A program made the translations under genes and the position numbers. Of a stretch of DNA of 64,000 nt, positions 1 to 7,718 are shown piece after piece (positions within the stretch are counted from its first letter, which is position 1; every line of letters starts with the position of its first letter). A model generated the notes under the pieces. That model made no database searches. It was given only the letters and a program-made list of their open reading frames with translations, and was not told where the DNA came from. The DNA lies in contig JAJCZB010000031.1 in assembly GCA_029262595.1 (NCBI GenBank), forward strand, positions 28,365-92,364, in the 5' to 3' direction. Source of the stretch: Candidatus Babelota bacterium (GTDB lineage Bacteria; Babelota; Babeliae; Babelales; Vermiphilaceae).

Positions 1-632
1 TTAGTATTGATCAAGAATTAGTTGCCTATTTTTCTATTTCAGATCATATCAGGCCAGAGGCACAAGCAACTATTGCATGGCTGAAACAACACGGCATAAC
101 AACAATTATGCTTACGGGAGACAATGAGCGCATTGCGCAGGCTGTTTCAGCACGCGTAGGAATAGATGATTATTTTGCTTCGGTACTTCCGGATCAAAAA
201 GTAAAAAAAATTCAGGAATTAAAAGAGCAGGGATATGTCGTTGCAATGGTGGGTGATGGTATTAATGACGCGCCAGCGATTGCAACTGCGGATGTTGGGA
301 TTGCAATTGGCGCTGGGACAGATATTGCTATTGAAACAGCCCAGGTGATTCTTTTATCAAGTAACCTTGCACTGGTACCGTTTCTTTTTGCATTGTCTCG
401 CGCTACGATGCGTAACATTTATCAAAATCTTGTATGGGCATTCGGGTATAATATCGTTCTTATTCCGGTAGCGATGGGGCTATTATATCCCGTTTTTGGA
501 ATTGTTCTCCATCCTATTTTGGCAGGAGGAGCAATGGTTTTTTCAAGTTTATCCGTTGTATTCAATTCAGTTCGATTGCGCAATATGAATTTTCAAAAAG
601 AGTTACCTCAAGTGCAAAAGGAGAGGGGATGA
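1..632 (+). CDS. Copper-type P1B ATPase, C-terminal part (5' truncated by window edge)
   Basis: The frame is open from base 3 with no start, so the N-terminus lies upstream; about 209 residues are visible. They hold the end of the P-domain hinge (MLTGDN), the Mg-binding GDGINDAP motif and the last two membrane helices. The penultimate helix carries a YN pair and the last one M-x3-SS followed by N, the pattern of Cu(I)-exporting P1B-1 ATPases such as CopA. The role is ATP-driven export of monovalent copper across the inner membrane (family knowledge). The stop overlaps the next start as ATGA, so it is probably translationally coupled to the LOG genes. The metal-binding N-terminus and the phosphorylated DKTGT motif are outside the window. 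Confidence 0.9.
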   Translation, partial: SIDQELVAYFSISDHIRPEAQATIAWLKQHGITTIMLTGDNERIAQAVSARVGIDDYFASVLPDQKVKKIQELKEQGYVVAMVGDGINDAPAIATADVGIAIGAGTDIAIETAQVILLSSNLALVPFLFALSRATMRNIYQNLVWAFGYNIVLIPVAMGLLYPVFGIVLHPILAGGAMVFSSLSVVFNSVRLRNMNFQKELPQVQKERG

Positions 633-1285
633 TCAAACGAATTGGCATCTGTCTGCGTACCAGTTGGAGCCTGTTTCGCGTCTTTTGGCAAACGATATAT
701 GGCGTGTTTCGTGTATCAAAATTGCAAGAACCAATAGTTTCTATTTTTGGGGGGGCACGCGTTACGGGTGATGATTTTTATTTTAAACAAGCGCACGAAT
801 TAGGACGGCGTCTTATTGAGTTAGATATTTCGGTGTTAACAGGAGGCGGCCCTGGCATTATGGAGGCGGCGAGCTGTGGCGCTATTGCATCTCCAAAAGG
901 TAAAACGCGTATGATGGGAATTGGTGTAACTGATTTGGGAGAAAAGCCAAATGAGTGTGCGCAGGAATTTTTTGCACTTGATTATTTCTTTGCGCGCAAA
1001 TGGCTTCTTACTCATTTTTCGTCTGGATTTGTTGTTTTTCCTGGAGGGTTTGGCACGTTGGATGAGCTTGCCGGGGTACTCACGCTTATTCAAACGAAAA
1101 AACTGAAGCGGGTGCCGATTGTTTTGTTTGGCGTTGAATATTGGCATCATTTTATGACTTGGTTGAAAGATGAAGCGCTCAAACATGGCGCCATTAGTGA
1201 GCAAGATTTAAATTTGTTTACCGTTACTGATGATTTAGAAAAAGTATTTTGTTTGATTCGTGATGAATGTAAGGTGGAATCATGA
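629..1285 (+). CDS. LOG-family nucleotide-binding protein, copy 1
   Basis: 218 residues with the Rossmann-like signature of the LOG/TIGR00730 family: GGGPGIMEA at 72-80 and PGGFGTLDE at 138-146. Family members are often mis-annotated as lysine decarboxylases. Characterised ones hydrolyse nucleoside 5'-monophosphates to free base and ribose 5-phosphate (LOG phosphoribohydrolase). An amphipathic N-terminal stretch of about 35 residues precedes the core and is shared with the next gene. It overlaps the ATPase stop and the next start by 4 nt each, indicating one operon. The substrate cannot be read from the sequence. Confidence 0.85.
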   Translation: MIKRIGICLRTSWSLFRVFWQTIYGVFRVSKLQEPIVSIFGGARVTGDDFYFKQAHELGRRLIELDISVLTGGGPGIMEAASCGAIASPKGKTRMMGIGVTDLGEKPNECAQEFFALDYFFARKWLLTHFSSGFVVFPGGFGTLDELAGVLTLIQTKKLKRVPIVLFGVEYWHHFMTWLKDEALKHGAISEQDLNLFTVTDDLEKVFCLIRDECKVES

Positions 1286-1929
1286 AGTGGATTATTGATG
1301 TTTTAAAGGTATGGTGGGTTTCTTTAAAATCGGCACTCCAGTTGAGTTATGGCGTATTTAAATTACGCCATTTAAAGCAACCAGTGATCGCAGTGTTTGG
1401 TGGAAAAGGAGCATATGCAAAAGGCAAATATGCTACATGGGCGTATGATTTTTCTGCTCAGATTGCCCGCAAAAAAATGTCTATTATTACCGGGGGTGGT
1501 CCTGGGATAATGGAAGCTGCAAACTGTGGCGCGTTTGAAGCAACTGAAGATAAAAAGGGGGCAACGCTTGGTATTGGTGTAAGTGGCGTTGACTTGGATT
1601 TTTTTAATGAGTGTGCGCCTGTTATTAAGGTTGATTATTTTTTTGTGCGCAAGTGGTTGCTTACTCATTATGCATCAGCGTACGTTTTTTTTCCGGGTGG
1701 TGTTGGTACGGTGGATGAGCTTTTTGAAGTGTTGAATCTTATGAAGCTCAATAAGATGCCTCGCGTACCTGTGGTTTTGGTAGGTGAGGAATATTGGAGC
1801 CATTTGACCGGATGGTATAAGCAAGCGCATGAAAGTGATTTAATTGGTACGCCACTTTCAGAAAGTATGACTATTACTGATGATATTAGTCATGCAGTTA
1901 CAATAGTTACAAAGCATAGTACAACATAA
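1282..1929 (+). CDS. LOG-family nucleotide-binding protein, copy 2
   Basis: 215 residues, clearly paralogous to the preceding gene along its whole length. GGGPGIMEA lies at 71-79, PGGVGTVDE at 138-146, and the shared VDYFFVRKWLLTH-type segment lies between them. The ATGA overlap (1282-1285) with copy 1 suggests coupled translation of two related subunits, perhaps a hetero-oligomer; known LOG enzymes are dimers. No terminator is evident after it. Whether both copies are catalytic is unknown, but both retain the P-GG-x-GT-x2-E motif. Confidence 0.85.
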   Translation: MKWIIDVLKVWWVSLKSALQLSYGVFKLRHLKQPVIAVFGGKGAYAKGKYATWAYDFSAQIARKKMSIITGGGPGIMEAANCGAFEATEDKKGATLGIGVSGVDLDFFNECAPVIKVDYFFVRKWLLTHYASAYVFFPGGVGTVDELFEVLNLMKLNKMPRVPVVLVGEEYWSHLTGWYKQAHESDLIGTPLSESMTITDDISHAVTIVTKHSTT

Positions 1930-2028
1930 AGTAACGTGCGCAATTGTATGCATCTCTAGTAATCGTTTTTGCGTTATTGGTATGACTGTATCTTGTTTAA
2001 AAATAGTAACCATATCAAAGGTACGTAT

Positions 2029-2610
2029 ATGAAACAGTTACATACATTAGTTTTTATTTTTACATGTCTTCAAGCGAGTAGCCTAATGGGCGCAGCTTCA
2101 GCAGGTGCTGATAGCGCTGTTATTAAAACGAGATCATCCATTTGCTCAGTAGGAGCTACTTCAGATGGTAAATATCTCGTCGTGGGTCACGGCTTTTCTC
2201 GCCTCGTGATGTATGACGCCGAAACTCAAGAAAAACAAGGAGAGTATGATTGCCAGGCTGCATTTACGAGCGATGATCCTATTGAATTCAGCATTGGTGA
2301 TAGTGAGTGTGTTGCAACGCGATCAGGTAATTTTGCTGTTACGATTACGCAAAAAGACGGCGGTCATATTTTGGCAACATGGGATCCCGCTACGGCAGCT
2401 GCTCAAAACACTGAGTTATGCAAAAGTGATGGAGTGACGGTTACAAAAACTACGGAGGGTGCTGAGATTGCTCATGGAGGCAAAAAAGCCAGAATTGCAC
2501 ATGTTCGTGCGGCGTTTGTTTTGGCGCGCCAGAAAAAGTTGGCAGTAGGTACGTCAACGGGAGATCTTACTTTGTATCCTCTTGATGCGCTACCCGTGGA
2601 TGAATCTTAA
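2029..2610 (+). CDS. Exported WD40-like protein, short
   Basis: I place the start at ATG 2029, with AAAGG eight bases upstream, because it gives a clean signal peptide (MKQLHTLVFIFTCLQAS...); an in-frame start at 1969 would put 20 odd residues in front. The mature part has blade-like strands (SDGKYLVVGHG, LVMYDAET) and ends with a KKLAVGTSTGDLTLY segment. That segment resembles the closing blade of the propeller proteins at 50.9-56.5 kb. At 193 residues it holds only about three blades, so it is either a fragment or it oligomerises. Its 3' end overlaps the convergent symporter gene by 4 nt. Confidence 0.65.
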   Translation: MKQLHTLVFIFTCLQASSLMGAASAGADSAVIKTRSSICSVGATSDGKYLVVGHGFSRLVMYDAETQEKQGEYDCQAAFTSDDPIEFSIGDSECVATRSGNFAVTITQKDGGHILATWDPATAAAQNTELCKSDGVTVTKTTEGAEIAHGGKKARIAHVRAAFVLARQKKLAVGTSTGDLTLYPLDALPVDES

Positions 2611-3974
2611 TAGTTTCTTTTATCGAGCAGAACTCCAAGTGCATATCCAATTGCAGAAATGAGCACCGGTAAAATCACTTTTGGAAACGTAGTATTCCAG
2701 AATGGAATGGCCACGAATGCTATTCCACCTAATACCACTGAAAAAAGAGCTCCGCGTTGGGATACGTTTTTCGTGCAATAGGCGACAAGCAATGGCACCA
2801 AAAGGCAGCTTACTGAAATAGCATAACTATCAATTAAAATTGTAATCACATTTTGCGGAACAAAGTATGATGCAGCGAATGCACCAGCGCCAACAACGAG
2901 CGTGACTACTTTTGATCGAGTGAGTGGATCTGAAAGGCCAGTCCAGCGCAATTCAAAATCTTGCGCTATATTTGAACTGACTGCGCAGAGAAGTGAATCA
3001 GCAGTAGAGGTAATTGCCGCGATGATTGCGCACAGGCATAAGATAACCACAAATTCATTAGTGAGCAGTTCGATCACAGGAATAAGTGGGCTTTCTCCGG
3101 CAGCGAGCTTGATGCCCATCAGCTTTGCTTGCATGCCAAAATAAATTGGAATAAGCGCAAACAAAACCATAAATACGCAAGAGATAAGTGCAGCCAAAGA
3201 AGCTACCCGTTTAGTACGTGCGGCAAAAAAGCGCTGTGCTAAATCTTGCTCGATTAAAGAAAAAAGCGCAGGCATTGTAATCGTTGCGACCAATGCATTC
3301 AATGATAATGGCACCGTGCCAAACATTTCTTTTTGAATGGTTGTTATTGATTGCCAATCAAAGGGAGGGCCATAAAAGAGGCTATAGATAAACACACCGG
3401 TAAAAATTCCAATAATTAAAAGCACTTGAAAGACATCCGTAATTACAACAGCTTTCAAGCCCCCGGCCATTGTATACAGAATAATAAAGAGCCAAAATGC
3501 GATAAAAATAATTTCTGTGCCAACGCCCAGATCAAGTGAACCGATAATGGTGCGAGAGGCCACTACTTGGCCAATTAATAATCCGCTCATAGTGATGATT
3601 GAAAGAAAAGAGGCAATCTGTTTTAAAAACAGAGACTGATACGTATATTCAAAAATTTCTGCGGTAGTGCTTACTTGCAACGCTTGCAAACGGCTGGCAA
3701 ATCCTGCAGCAAGAAGCGCAAATCCTATCGTCATTCCTACGGTATACAGAAGGCCATAGAGGCCATAGAGATATGCGTTTTCAGATGTACCAATGAGCAT
3801 GCCCCCGCCAATTTGTGTAGCAATAAGCGTCATCGTAATGGGAAAAAGGCCAAGGTCTCTTCCTGCCAAAAAGTAGTCGGCAGTGTTTCCCACTTTTGTA
3901 GAGGCGAGAAAACCAAGAATGGTATAAAAAATTGCAAGTGCTGCAAAGACAGCGAAAAATAATAATGTATTCAT
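2607..3974 (-). CDS. Sodium:solute symporter (SSS family)
   Basis: 455 residues with about 13 predicted hydrophobic helices. The N-terminal half looks like SSSF transporters: ADYFLAGRDLGLFP at about residues 33-46, then an IATQIGGGMLIG segment and a conserved TMAGGLKAVVITD in the middle. SSS proteins use the Na+ gradient to import sugars, amino acids (proline), vitamins or choline; the substrate here is not evident. The length is slightly below the usual 480-550. The start at 3974 has a GGAGA Shine-Dalgarno six bases upstream, and that sequence is part of a long inverted repeat in the leader (see regulatory feature). Confidence 0.85.
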   Translation of the reverse strand: MNTLLFFAVFAALAIFYTILGFLASTKVGNTADYFLAGRDLGLFPITMTLIATQIGGGMLIGTSENAYLYGLYGLLYTVGMTIGFALLAAGFASRLQALQVSTTAEIFEYTYQSLFLKQIASFLSIITMSGLLIGQVVASRTIIGSLDLGVGTEIIFIAFWLFIILYTMAGGLKAVVITDVFQVLLIIGIFTGVFIYSLFYGPPFDWQSITTIQKEMFGTVPLSLNALVATITMPALFSLIEQDLAQRFFAARTKRVASLAALISCVFMVLFALIPIYFGMQAKLMGIKLAAGESPLIPVIELLTNEFVVILCLCAIIAAITSTADSLLCAVSSNIAQDFELRWTGLSDPLTRSKVVTLVVGAGAFAASYFVPQNVITILIDSYAISVSCLLVPLLVAYCTKNVSQRGALFSVVLGGIAFVAIPFWNTTFPKVILPVLISAIGYALGVLLDKRNY

Positions 3975-3980
3975 GAATGA

Positions 3981-4072
3981 TCTCCATTGAAAGTTTAGGT
4001 ATAAGCGTATCTGATAGAAACGGTAGAAACAATAGTTGAAAGCAAGGCAATGCCTTTACCGTTCAATGGAGA
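3981..4072 (-). promoter_or_regulatory. Structured 5' leader hiding the symporter ribosome binding site
   Basis: On the transcript strand, TCTCCATTGAA (4072-4062) is perfectly complementary over 11 bp to TTCAATGGAGA (3991-3981). The latter contains the GGAGA Shine-Dalgarno of the symporter gene. Inside the loop a second pair, CGGTA (4061-4057) with TACCG (4025-4021), and a small AAGGC-ATT-GCCTT hairpin can form. Pairing would occlude initiation, so this could be a riboswitch, a thermosensor or a protein-binding leader. I recognise no known riboswitch class. Confidence 0.45.
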
Positions 4073-4099
4073 AAGATTGAAGAAATGAGATGTAAAAGG

Positions 4100-4372
4100 T
4101 TATGTTTTAGCGTTAATTGCTGCACGGGTACTTGCCTTTAAAAGAGCCGAATACATTTTAGGTAAAGTATATAGATATATCCCTAAATGTAAAAAAGTGG
4201 CGGATGGCAACTGCCCCTGACGTATACGCCTCCAGTGCGTAGGCGTGGTGCGGGCATTTACAGCAAACATGCTTGCATCAAAAAGTAATTGTACGATCGC
4301 TGGTATAGAATGTGAAAGAGTAGGAGTAATGAGGCTAGTTGCTAAAATCAAAGATAAAATTGTTTTTTTCAT
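4100..4372 (-). CDS. Small exported protein of unknown function
   Basis: 90 residues starting with a typical signal peptide (MKKTILSLILATSLITPTLS). The mature part has a central hydrophobic stretch and a basic end (KASTRAAINAKT). No family is recognised. Its start overlaps the stop of the upstream small gene as ATGA (4369-4372), so the two are a translationally coupled pair with similar size and layout. Confidence 0.6.
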   Translation of the reverse strand: MKKTILSLILATSLITPTLSHSIPAIVQLLFDASMFAVNARTTPTHWRRIRQGQLPSATFLHLGIYLYTLPKMYSALLKASTRAAINAKT

Positions 4373-4668
4373 ATTTGTACCTTCACAGTGATGCCTTTTT
4401 TGTTTCGTAATTTTTTAATTCGCTTATATATGCGCTCAGCGGCATGCGTGGTTCCAAGAGTAAGTGCAAGCATCAAAGCGATAGTCGGTTTATCAAAATT
4501 ACTAGTATAGAGCCCGTTTGTTACCAAATAACCTCCTACACCAACTATAGCAACATCCACTGCTATTTTTGAAGCAGTATAAGCACCATTAACTACATTT
4601 GATGCTGGGCAATAAAGAGGGGTTGCAAGTCCCATCAAAAGCAATGATGATAATAAAATATGTTTCAT
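4369..4668 (-). CDS. Small exported or membrane protein of unknown function
   Basis: 99 residues: a signal peptide (MKHILLSSLLLMGLATPLYC), a glycine/valine-rich hydrophobic segment around residues 35-50 that could span a membrane, then a short second hydrophobic segment and a very basic tail (RIYKRIKKLRNKKG). The Cys after LATPLY could be read as a lipobox-like position but does not fit the consensus well. First gene of a two-gene coupled unit with the next minus-strand gene. Confidence 0.6.
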   Translation of the reverse strand: MKHILLSSLLLMGLATPLYCPASNVVNGAYTASKIAVDVAIVGVGGYLVTNGLYTSNFDKPTIALMLALTLGTTHAAERIYKRIKKLRNKKGITVKVQI

Positions 4669-4747
4669 GTGTATCCTTGTTTAGATAGAGTCTTTTTTGG
4701 ACATGAGTATACAGCAAATTGTATAGGGGGCAACTCATAGAAACTTC

Positions 4748-4776
4748 ATGACAGACCTCACCTTTCTTGGTATACT
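4748..4776 (+). promoter_or_regulatory. Sigma70-type promoter for the uppS-gpsA operon
   Basis: ATGACA (-35, 4748-4753), a 17-bp spacer and TATACT (-10, 4771-4776). It lies 38 bp upstream of the GTG start at 4815. One mismatch to each consensus hexamer and ideal spacing. Confidence 0.6.
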
Positions 4777-4814
4777 CAAGGCATTACTAAAGATTTAATT
4801 ATGAGGGTACTTTT

Positions 4815-5465
4815 GTGAAGAACGGTTATGCACCACTTGTATCAACGATATCTTTTTTTGTCATAGCAAAGCTATTTTCTCTTTTTAAATTAAGCCTCAG
4901 CGCTGGTTCTTTTTGGACCTTTTTTTCTTTGCGCAATATTATTGCTCCGCTTTCTGGCGCCTTTGGGGGCGTAAGTGGTGCAGGGTTATTTTTTGCGGGT
5001 AGTATATTTTCTGCAATGCTTTTCAAAAAAACAGTGTTTCTTTCATCGCTGGCGTTTAGTGGAATTCCAACGCTTTTTTCTTCACTCTATTGGGCAACAG
5101 AATCTCGGCTCGTGCGCGCGGGTGTACCAGCTGTTTGCATGCTGTTATTTGTCATGCATGCGCAAGGGGCAGGAGCATGGCCGTATGCGATGTTTTGGCT
5201 GATACCAATTGGTATTACATTTTTTAATACATCATCACTATTTCTCACAGCATTGGGCAGCACCTTTACGGCGCATGCAGTTGGATCTGTTTTATGGCTT
5301 TATGCGACGGCAATGGACGCTCAGCACTGGATGGCATTGATTCCGCAGGTTGCTCTTGAGCGGTTTACTTATGCGCTTGGCATGTATCTGAGTTATCGTG
5401 TATTTTCCTATATCGCATCACATTCAGTTTCATTTGTCTCAGCACGCGCTTCTTCTGACGCATAG
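4815..5465 (+). CDS. Polytopic membrane protein of unknown function
   Basis: 216 residues starting at GTG with GAGGG seven bases upstream. About six hydrophobic helices with glycine-rich turns (SGAFGGVSGAGLFFAGS) and small loops give the look of an ECF-type substrate-binding (S) component, but I cannot identify a family or ligand. It is followed after 12 bp by uppS and then gpsA on the same strand, so an envelope or lipid-related role is possible by context only. Confidence 0.6.
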   Translation: MKNGYAPLVSTISFFVIAKLFSLFKLSLSAGSFWTFFSLRNIIAPLSGAFGGVSGAGLFFAGSIFSAMLFKKTVFLSSLAFSGIPTLFSSLYWATESRLVRAGVPAVCMLLFVMHAQGAGAWPYAMFWLIPIGITFFNTSSLFLTALGSTFTAHAVGSVLWLYATAMDAQHWMALIPQVALERFTYALGMYLSYRVFSYIASHSVSFVSARASSDA

Positions 5466-5477
5466 TGGGCGTTTAAG

Positions 5478-6170
5478 ATGGTGAAGCATCTTGCTTGTAT
5501 CATGGATGGCAATCGACGTTGGGCAAAAAAACATGATGCAATGCCGTGGGAGGGGCATAAAGAAGGCGTTAAAGCTGTTGAGCGGGTGATAGATTTTTGC
5601 TTAGAGCAAAATATTCCACATCTTTCTTTATACACCTTTTCTCTTGAAAATTTTAATCGGCCAAAAGATGAACTCCATTTTTTATTTTCAGTTTTATTAC
5701 AGCAATTAAAAGATCGAGTGATTTCTCAGATGGTTGCAAAAAAAGTGCACGTTTCTTTTGTAGGAGATAGATCATTATTCCCTGAATCGGCACGACGCGT
5801 AATTGATGAAATTGAAAGTGCGTGTAGTCCTAATGGTGCATTACATGTACAGCTTCTTTTTTGCTATGGCGGACGCCAAGAAATTATGCACGGGGTGCGC
5901 ACTGCTATTAATAAAGTGCAGTCTGGCGCTCTCGCGATTGATGATTTGGATGCGGATAGATTTGAACAAATGTTGTGGAGTGGATCTGCTCCTGCACCCG
6001 AGATAATTATTCGCACGGGTGGCGCGCAACGATTGAGTAATTTTTTATTATTCCAAGCAGCGTATAGCGAACTTTTTTTTCTTGATTGCTATTGGCCAGA
6101 GCTATCCAAGCAAGAGCTGCATAAGGTAGTGGATACATATACTAACCGGCAAAGGAATTTTGGCGCATGA
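5478..6170 (+). CDS. uppS: Undecaprenyl diphosphate synthase
   Basis: 230 residues of a cis-prenyltransferase. The catalytic Asp is in the IMDGNRRWA motif at residues 8-16. The family hallmarks YTFSLENFNRP (about 53-63) and IIRTGGAQRLSNFLLFQAAYSE (near 176-197) follow. It condenses isopentenyl diphosphate onto farnesyl diphosphate to make the C55 lipid carrier for peptidoglycan. In this strand-wide operon it overlaps gpsA by 4 nt (ATGA). The third residue of the DGNGRWA motif is Arg, a common variant in the family. Confidence 0.95.
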   Translation: MVKHLACIMDGNRRWAKKHDAMPWEGHKEGVKAVERVIDFCLEQNIPHLSLYTFSLENFNRPKDELHFLFSVLLQQLKDRVISQMVAKKVHVSFVGDRSLFPESARRVIDEIESACSPNGALHVQLLFCYGGRQEIMHGVRTAINKVQSGALAIDDLDADRFEQMLWSGSAPAPEIIIRTGGAQRLSNFLLFQAAYSELFFLDCYWPELSKQELHKVVDTYTNRQRNFGA

Positions 6171-7168
6171 AGACAATTGCAGTATTGGGCGAGGGAGCAT
6201 GGGGCACAGCGGTAGCAACACTTCTTGCGAATAATGGGCATACCGTAAAATTGTGGTGTTATCATAGTGAACTTGCTGCTCAAATAAATGAATCGCGGCG
6301 CAATGATCGATTTTTGCCGGGCATTATTTTGAATGAACGCATTACGGCATGTGCTGATTTAAAGCAAGCGATTGGCGATTCTGATTGGGTGTTTGAAGCG
6401 ATACCAGTAAAATTTTTGCGTGCACTTTTGAAAAAAGCCAAAACGTGTTATCGCTCTGAGCAGCGCTGGGTTTCTTTAAGTAAAGGCATCGAGCAAGAGA
6501 CGCTTCTTTTTCCGACGCAGATATTTCAAGATGTGCTTGCATCAGATATTCAATGCTCAGTTTTTGCGGGGCCGAGTTTTGCGATGGATTTGGCGCGGAA
6601 AGATATTACGGCCGTTACGATTGCGGCTCCCGATTGTGATCTTGCGCAAGAACTACAGCAGTTGCTTGCTAACGATTATTTTCGCCCTTATATCTCAACC
6701 GACATGATTGGTGTGCAAGTTGGCTCTGCATTGAAGAACGTGATTGCGCTTGGCATGGGAATGCTTCAGGGGTCTGGTTATACCGATAATGCAAAAGCTT
6801 TTTTCTTTACGCGCGGATTGCATGAAATGGCAGAACTTTCTCAAGCCTTGGGCGGCAAAAAAGAAACGGTATATGGTCTTTCGGGAGTTGGCGACTTGGC
6901 ATTAACATCCATGGGGTCATTGAGTCGAAACTTACAAGTAGGCAAGCGATTAGGTGAAGGGCAGTCGTTGCAAGAAATTCTTGAGCAAACCGGATATATT
7001 CCCGAAGGGATTAATACGGTGGAATCAGTGCATCAATTAATGCGCACGCATGGCGTGCAGCTGCTGATTTGCTCGGGAATTTATGACGTGATTTTTAAAG
7101 AGAAGTCTCTTAAAGATTTGATTAAAGAATTAATGCGGCAGCCATTGTCGTATGAGTGCGAGCAATAA
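6167..7168 (+). CDS. gpsA: Glycerol-3-phosphate dehydrogenase (NAD(P)+)
   Basis: 333 residues, the normal length. The N-terminal Rossmann motif is GEGAWGTA at about 8-15, the substrate-side segment is SLSKGIEQ, and the GSALKNVIALG block carries the catalytic Lys. A GLSGVGDLALTS block follows. It reduces dihydroxyacetone phosphate to sn-glycerol 3-phosphate for phospholipid synthesis. Coupled to uppS by an ATGA overlap and ended by a strong terminator at 7171. Confidence 0.95.
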   Translation: MKTIAVLGEGAWGTAVATLLANNGHTVKLWCYHSELAAQINESRRNDRFLPGIILNERITACADLKQAIGDSDWVFEAIPVKFLRALLKKAKTCYRSEQRWVSLSKGIEQETLLFPTQIFQDVLASDIQCSVFAGPSFAMDLARKDITAVTIAAPDCDLAQELQQLLANDYFRPYISTDMIGVQVGSALKNVIALGMGMLQGSGYTDNAKAFFFTRGLHEMAELSQALGGKKETVYGLSGVGDLALTSMGSLSRNLQVGKRLGEGQSLQEILEQTGYIPEGINTVESVHQLMRTHGVQLLICSGIYDVIFKEKSLKDLIKELMRQPLSYECEQ

Positions 7169-7170
7169 AA

Positions 7171-7201
7171 AAGAGCGGGCATCAAAACCCGCTCTTTTTT
7201 T
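7171..7201. terminator. Bidirectional intrinsic terminator after gpsA
   Basis: A 9-bp stem, AAGAGCGGG (7171-7179) with CCCGCTCTT (7188-7196), is flanked by an A-run on the left and a T-run on the right. It can therefore end gpsA and the convergent cysteine-rich gene. Confidence 0.85.
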
Positions 7202-7216
7202 AAGACAGAAATTTAA

Positions 7217-7639
7217 TTAGTGACCGCAACCACAGCATTTAGAGCATTTACCGCATTTGCTGCAGCTTCGTACTGCATCTTCGTCAGCAGTTTCAACTGA
7301 TTTTGGTTTTCCACAGTTGCATTTTGTAGCTTCAGAATCAGTACTTTCAGATTTTTTGCAGCAAGTACTGCAAGAAGAGCATGAGCTGCAGCTTGAGCAT
7401 TTGCAGCAGCCGCTTCTCACTTCAGCGTCATCAGTACTTTCAGACTTTTTGCAGCAAGTGCTGCAAGAAGAGCATGAGCTGCAGCTTGAGCATTTGCAGC
7501 AGCCGCTTCGTGTTTCTGCATCAGCAGAGCGAACTGCTCTGTCTACCATATCGCGCGCAAGCTCACGTGCTGCGTCAGCTTGTACTACGCCTGCAAAAGA
7601 GCTCAAGAATGCTGCACATAATACTGCATACTTTGTCAT
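7217..7639 (-). CDS. Exported cysteine-rich repeat protein
   Basis: 140 residues: a signal peptide (MTKYAVLCAAFLSSFAGVVQA), a short helical segment with paired Arg, then two nearly identical 27-residue cysteine blocks at 44-70 and 75-101 (31-residue period). Each block has eight Cys in CC-x-C-x2-C-x2-C-x2-C-x2-CC spacing. The tail ends in CSKCGKCSKCCGCGH. The mature chain holds 24 Cys in about 120 residues. The spacing resembles metal-binding (metallothionein-like) or disulfide-rich surface proteins; which one is unknown. The repeat is also visible at DNA level. Confidence 0.75.
   Translation of the reverse strand: MTKYAVLCAAFLSSFAGVVQADAARELARDMVDRAVRSADAETRSGCCKCSSCSSCSSCSTCCKKSESTDDAEVRSGCCKCSSCSSCSSCSTCCKKSESTDSEATKCNCGKPKSVETADEDAVRSCSKCGKCSKCCGCGH
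7337..7510 (-). repeat. Two-copy tandem repeat (93-bp period) inside the cysteine-rich gene
   Basis: Copies of about 81 bp at 7430-7510 and 7337-7417 code for the same 27-residue Cys block. The near identity at DNA level indicates a recent duplication, or correction between copies by recombination. Confidence 0.85.
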
Positions 7640-7718
7640 AACGACTCCTTAAATAGAAAACAATAAGTTTTGATACATAGTTAGTACTACGAAAGATTAT
7701 AAAAAAAAGCAACCGAAG

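Noticed and set aside
629..1929. Annotation of the LOG genes as lysine decarboxylases
   Set aside because: The PGG-x-GT-x2-E motif defines the LOG family, and the decarboxylase name is a known database misannotation.
7337..7510. Tandem repeat considered as a CRISPR array or satellite
   Set aside because: Only two copies, no spacer diversity, and the repeat is in frame with a Cys-rich protein.
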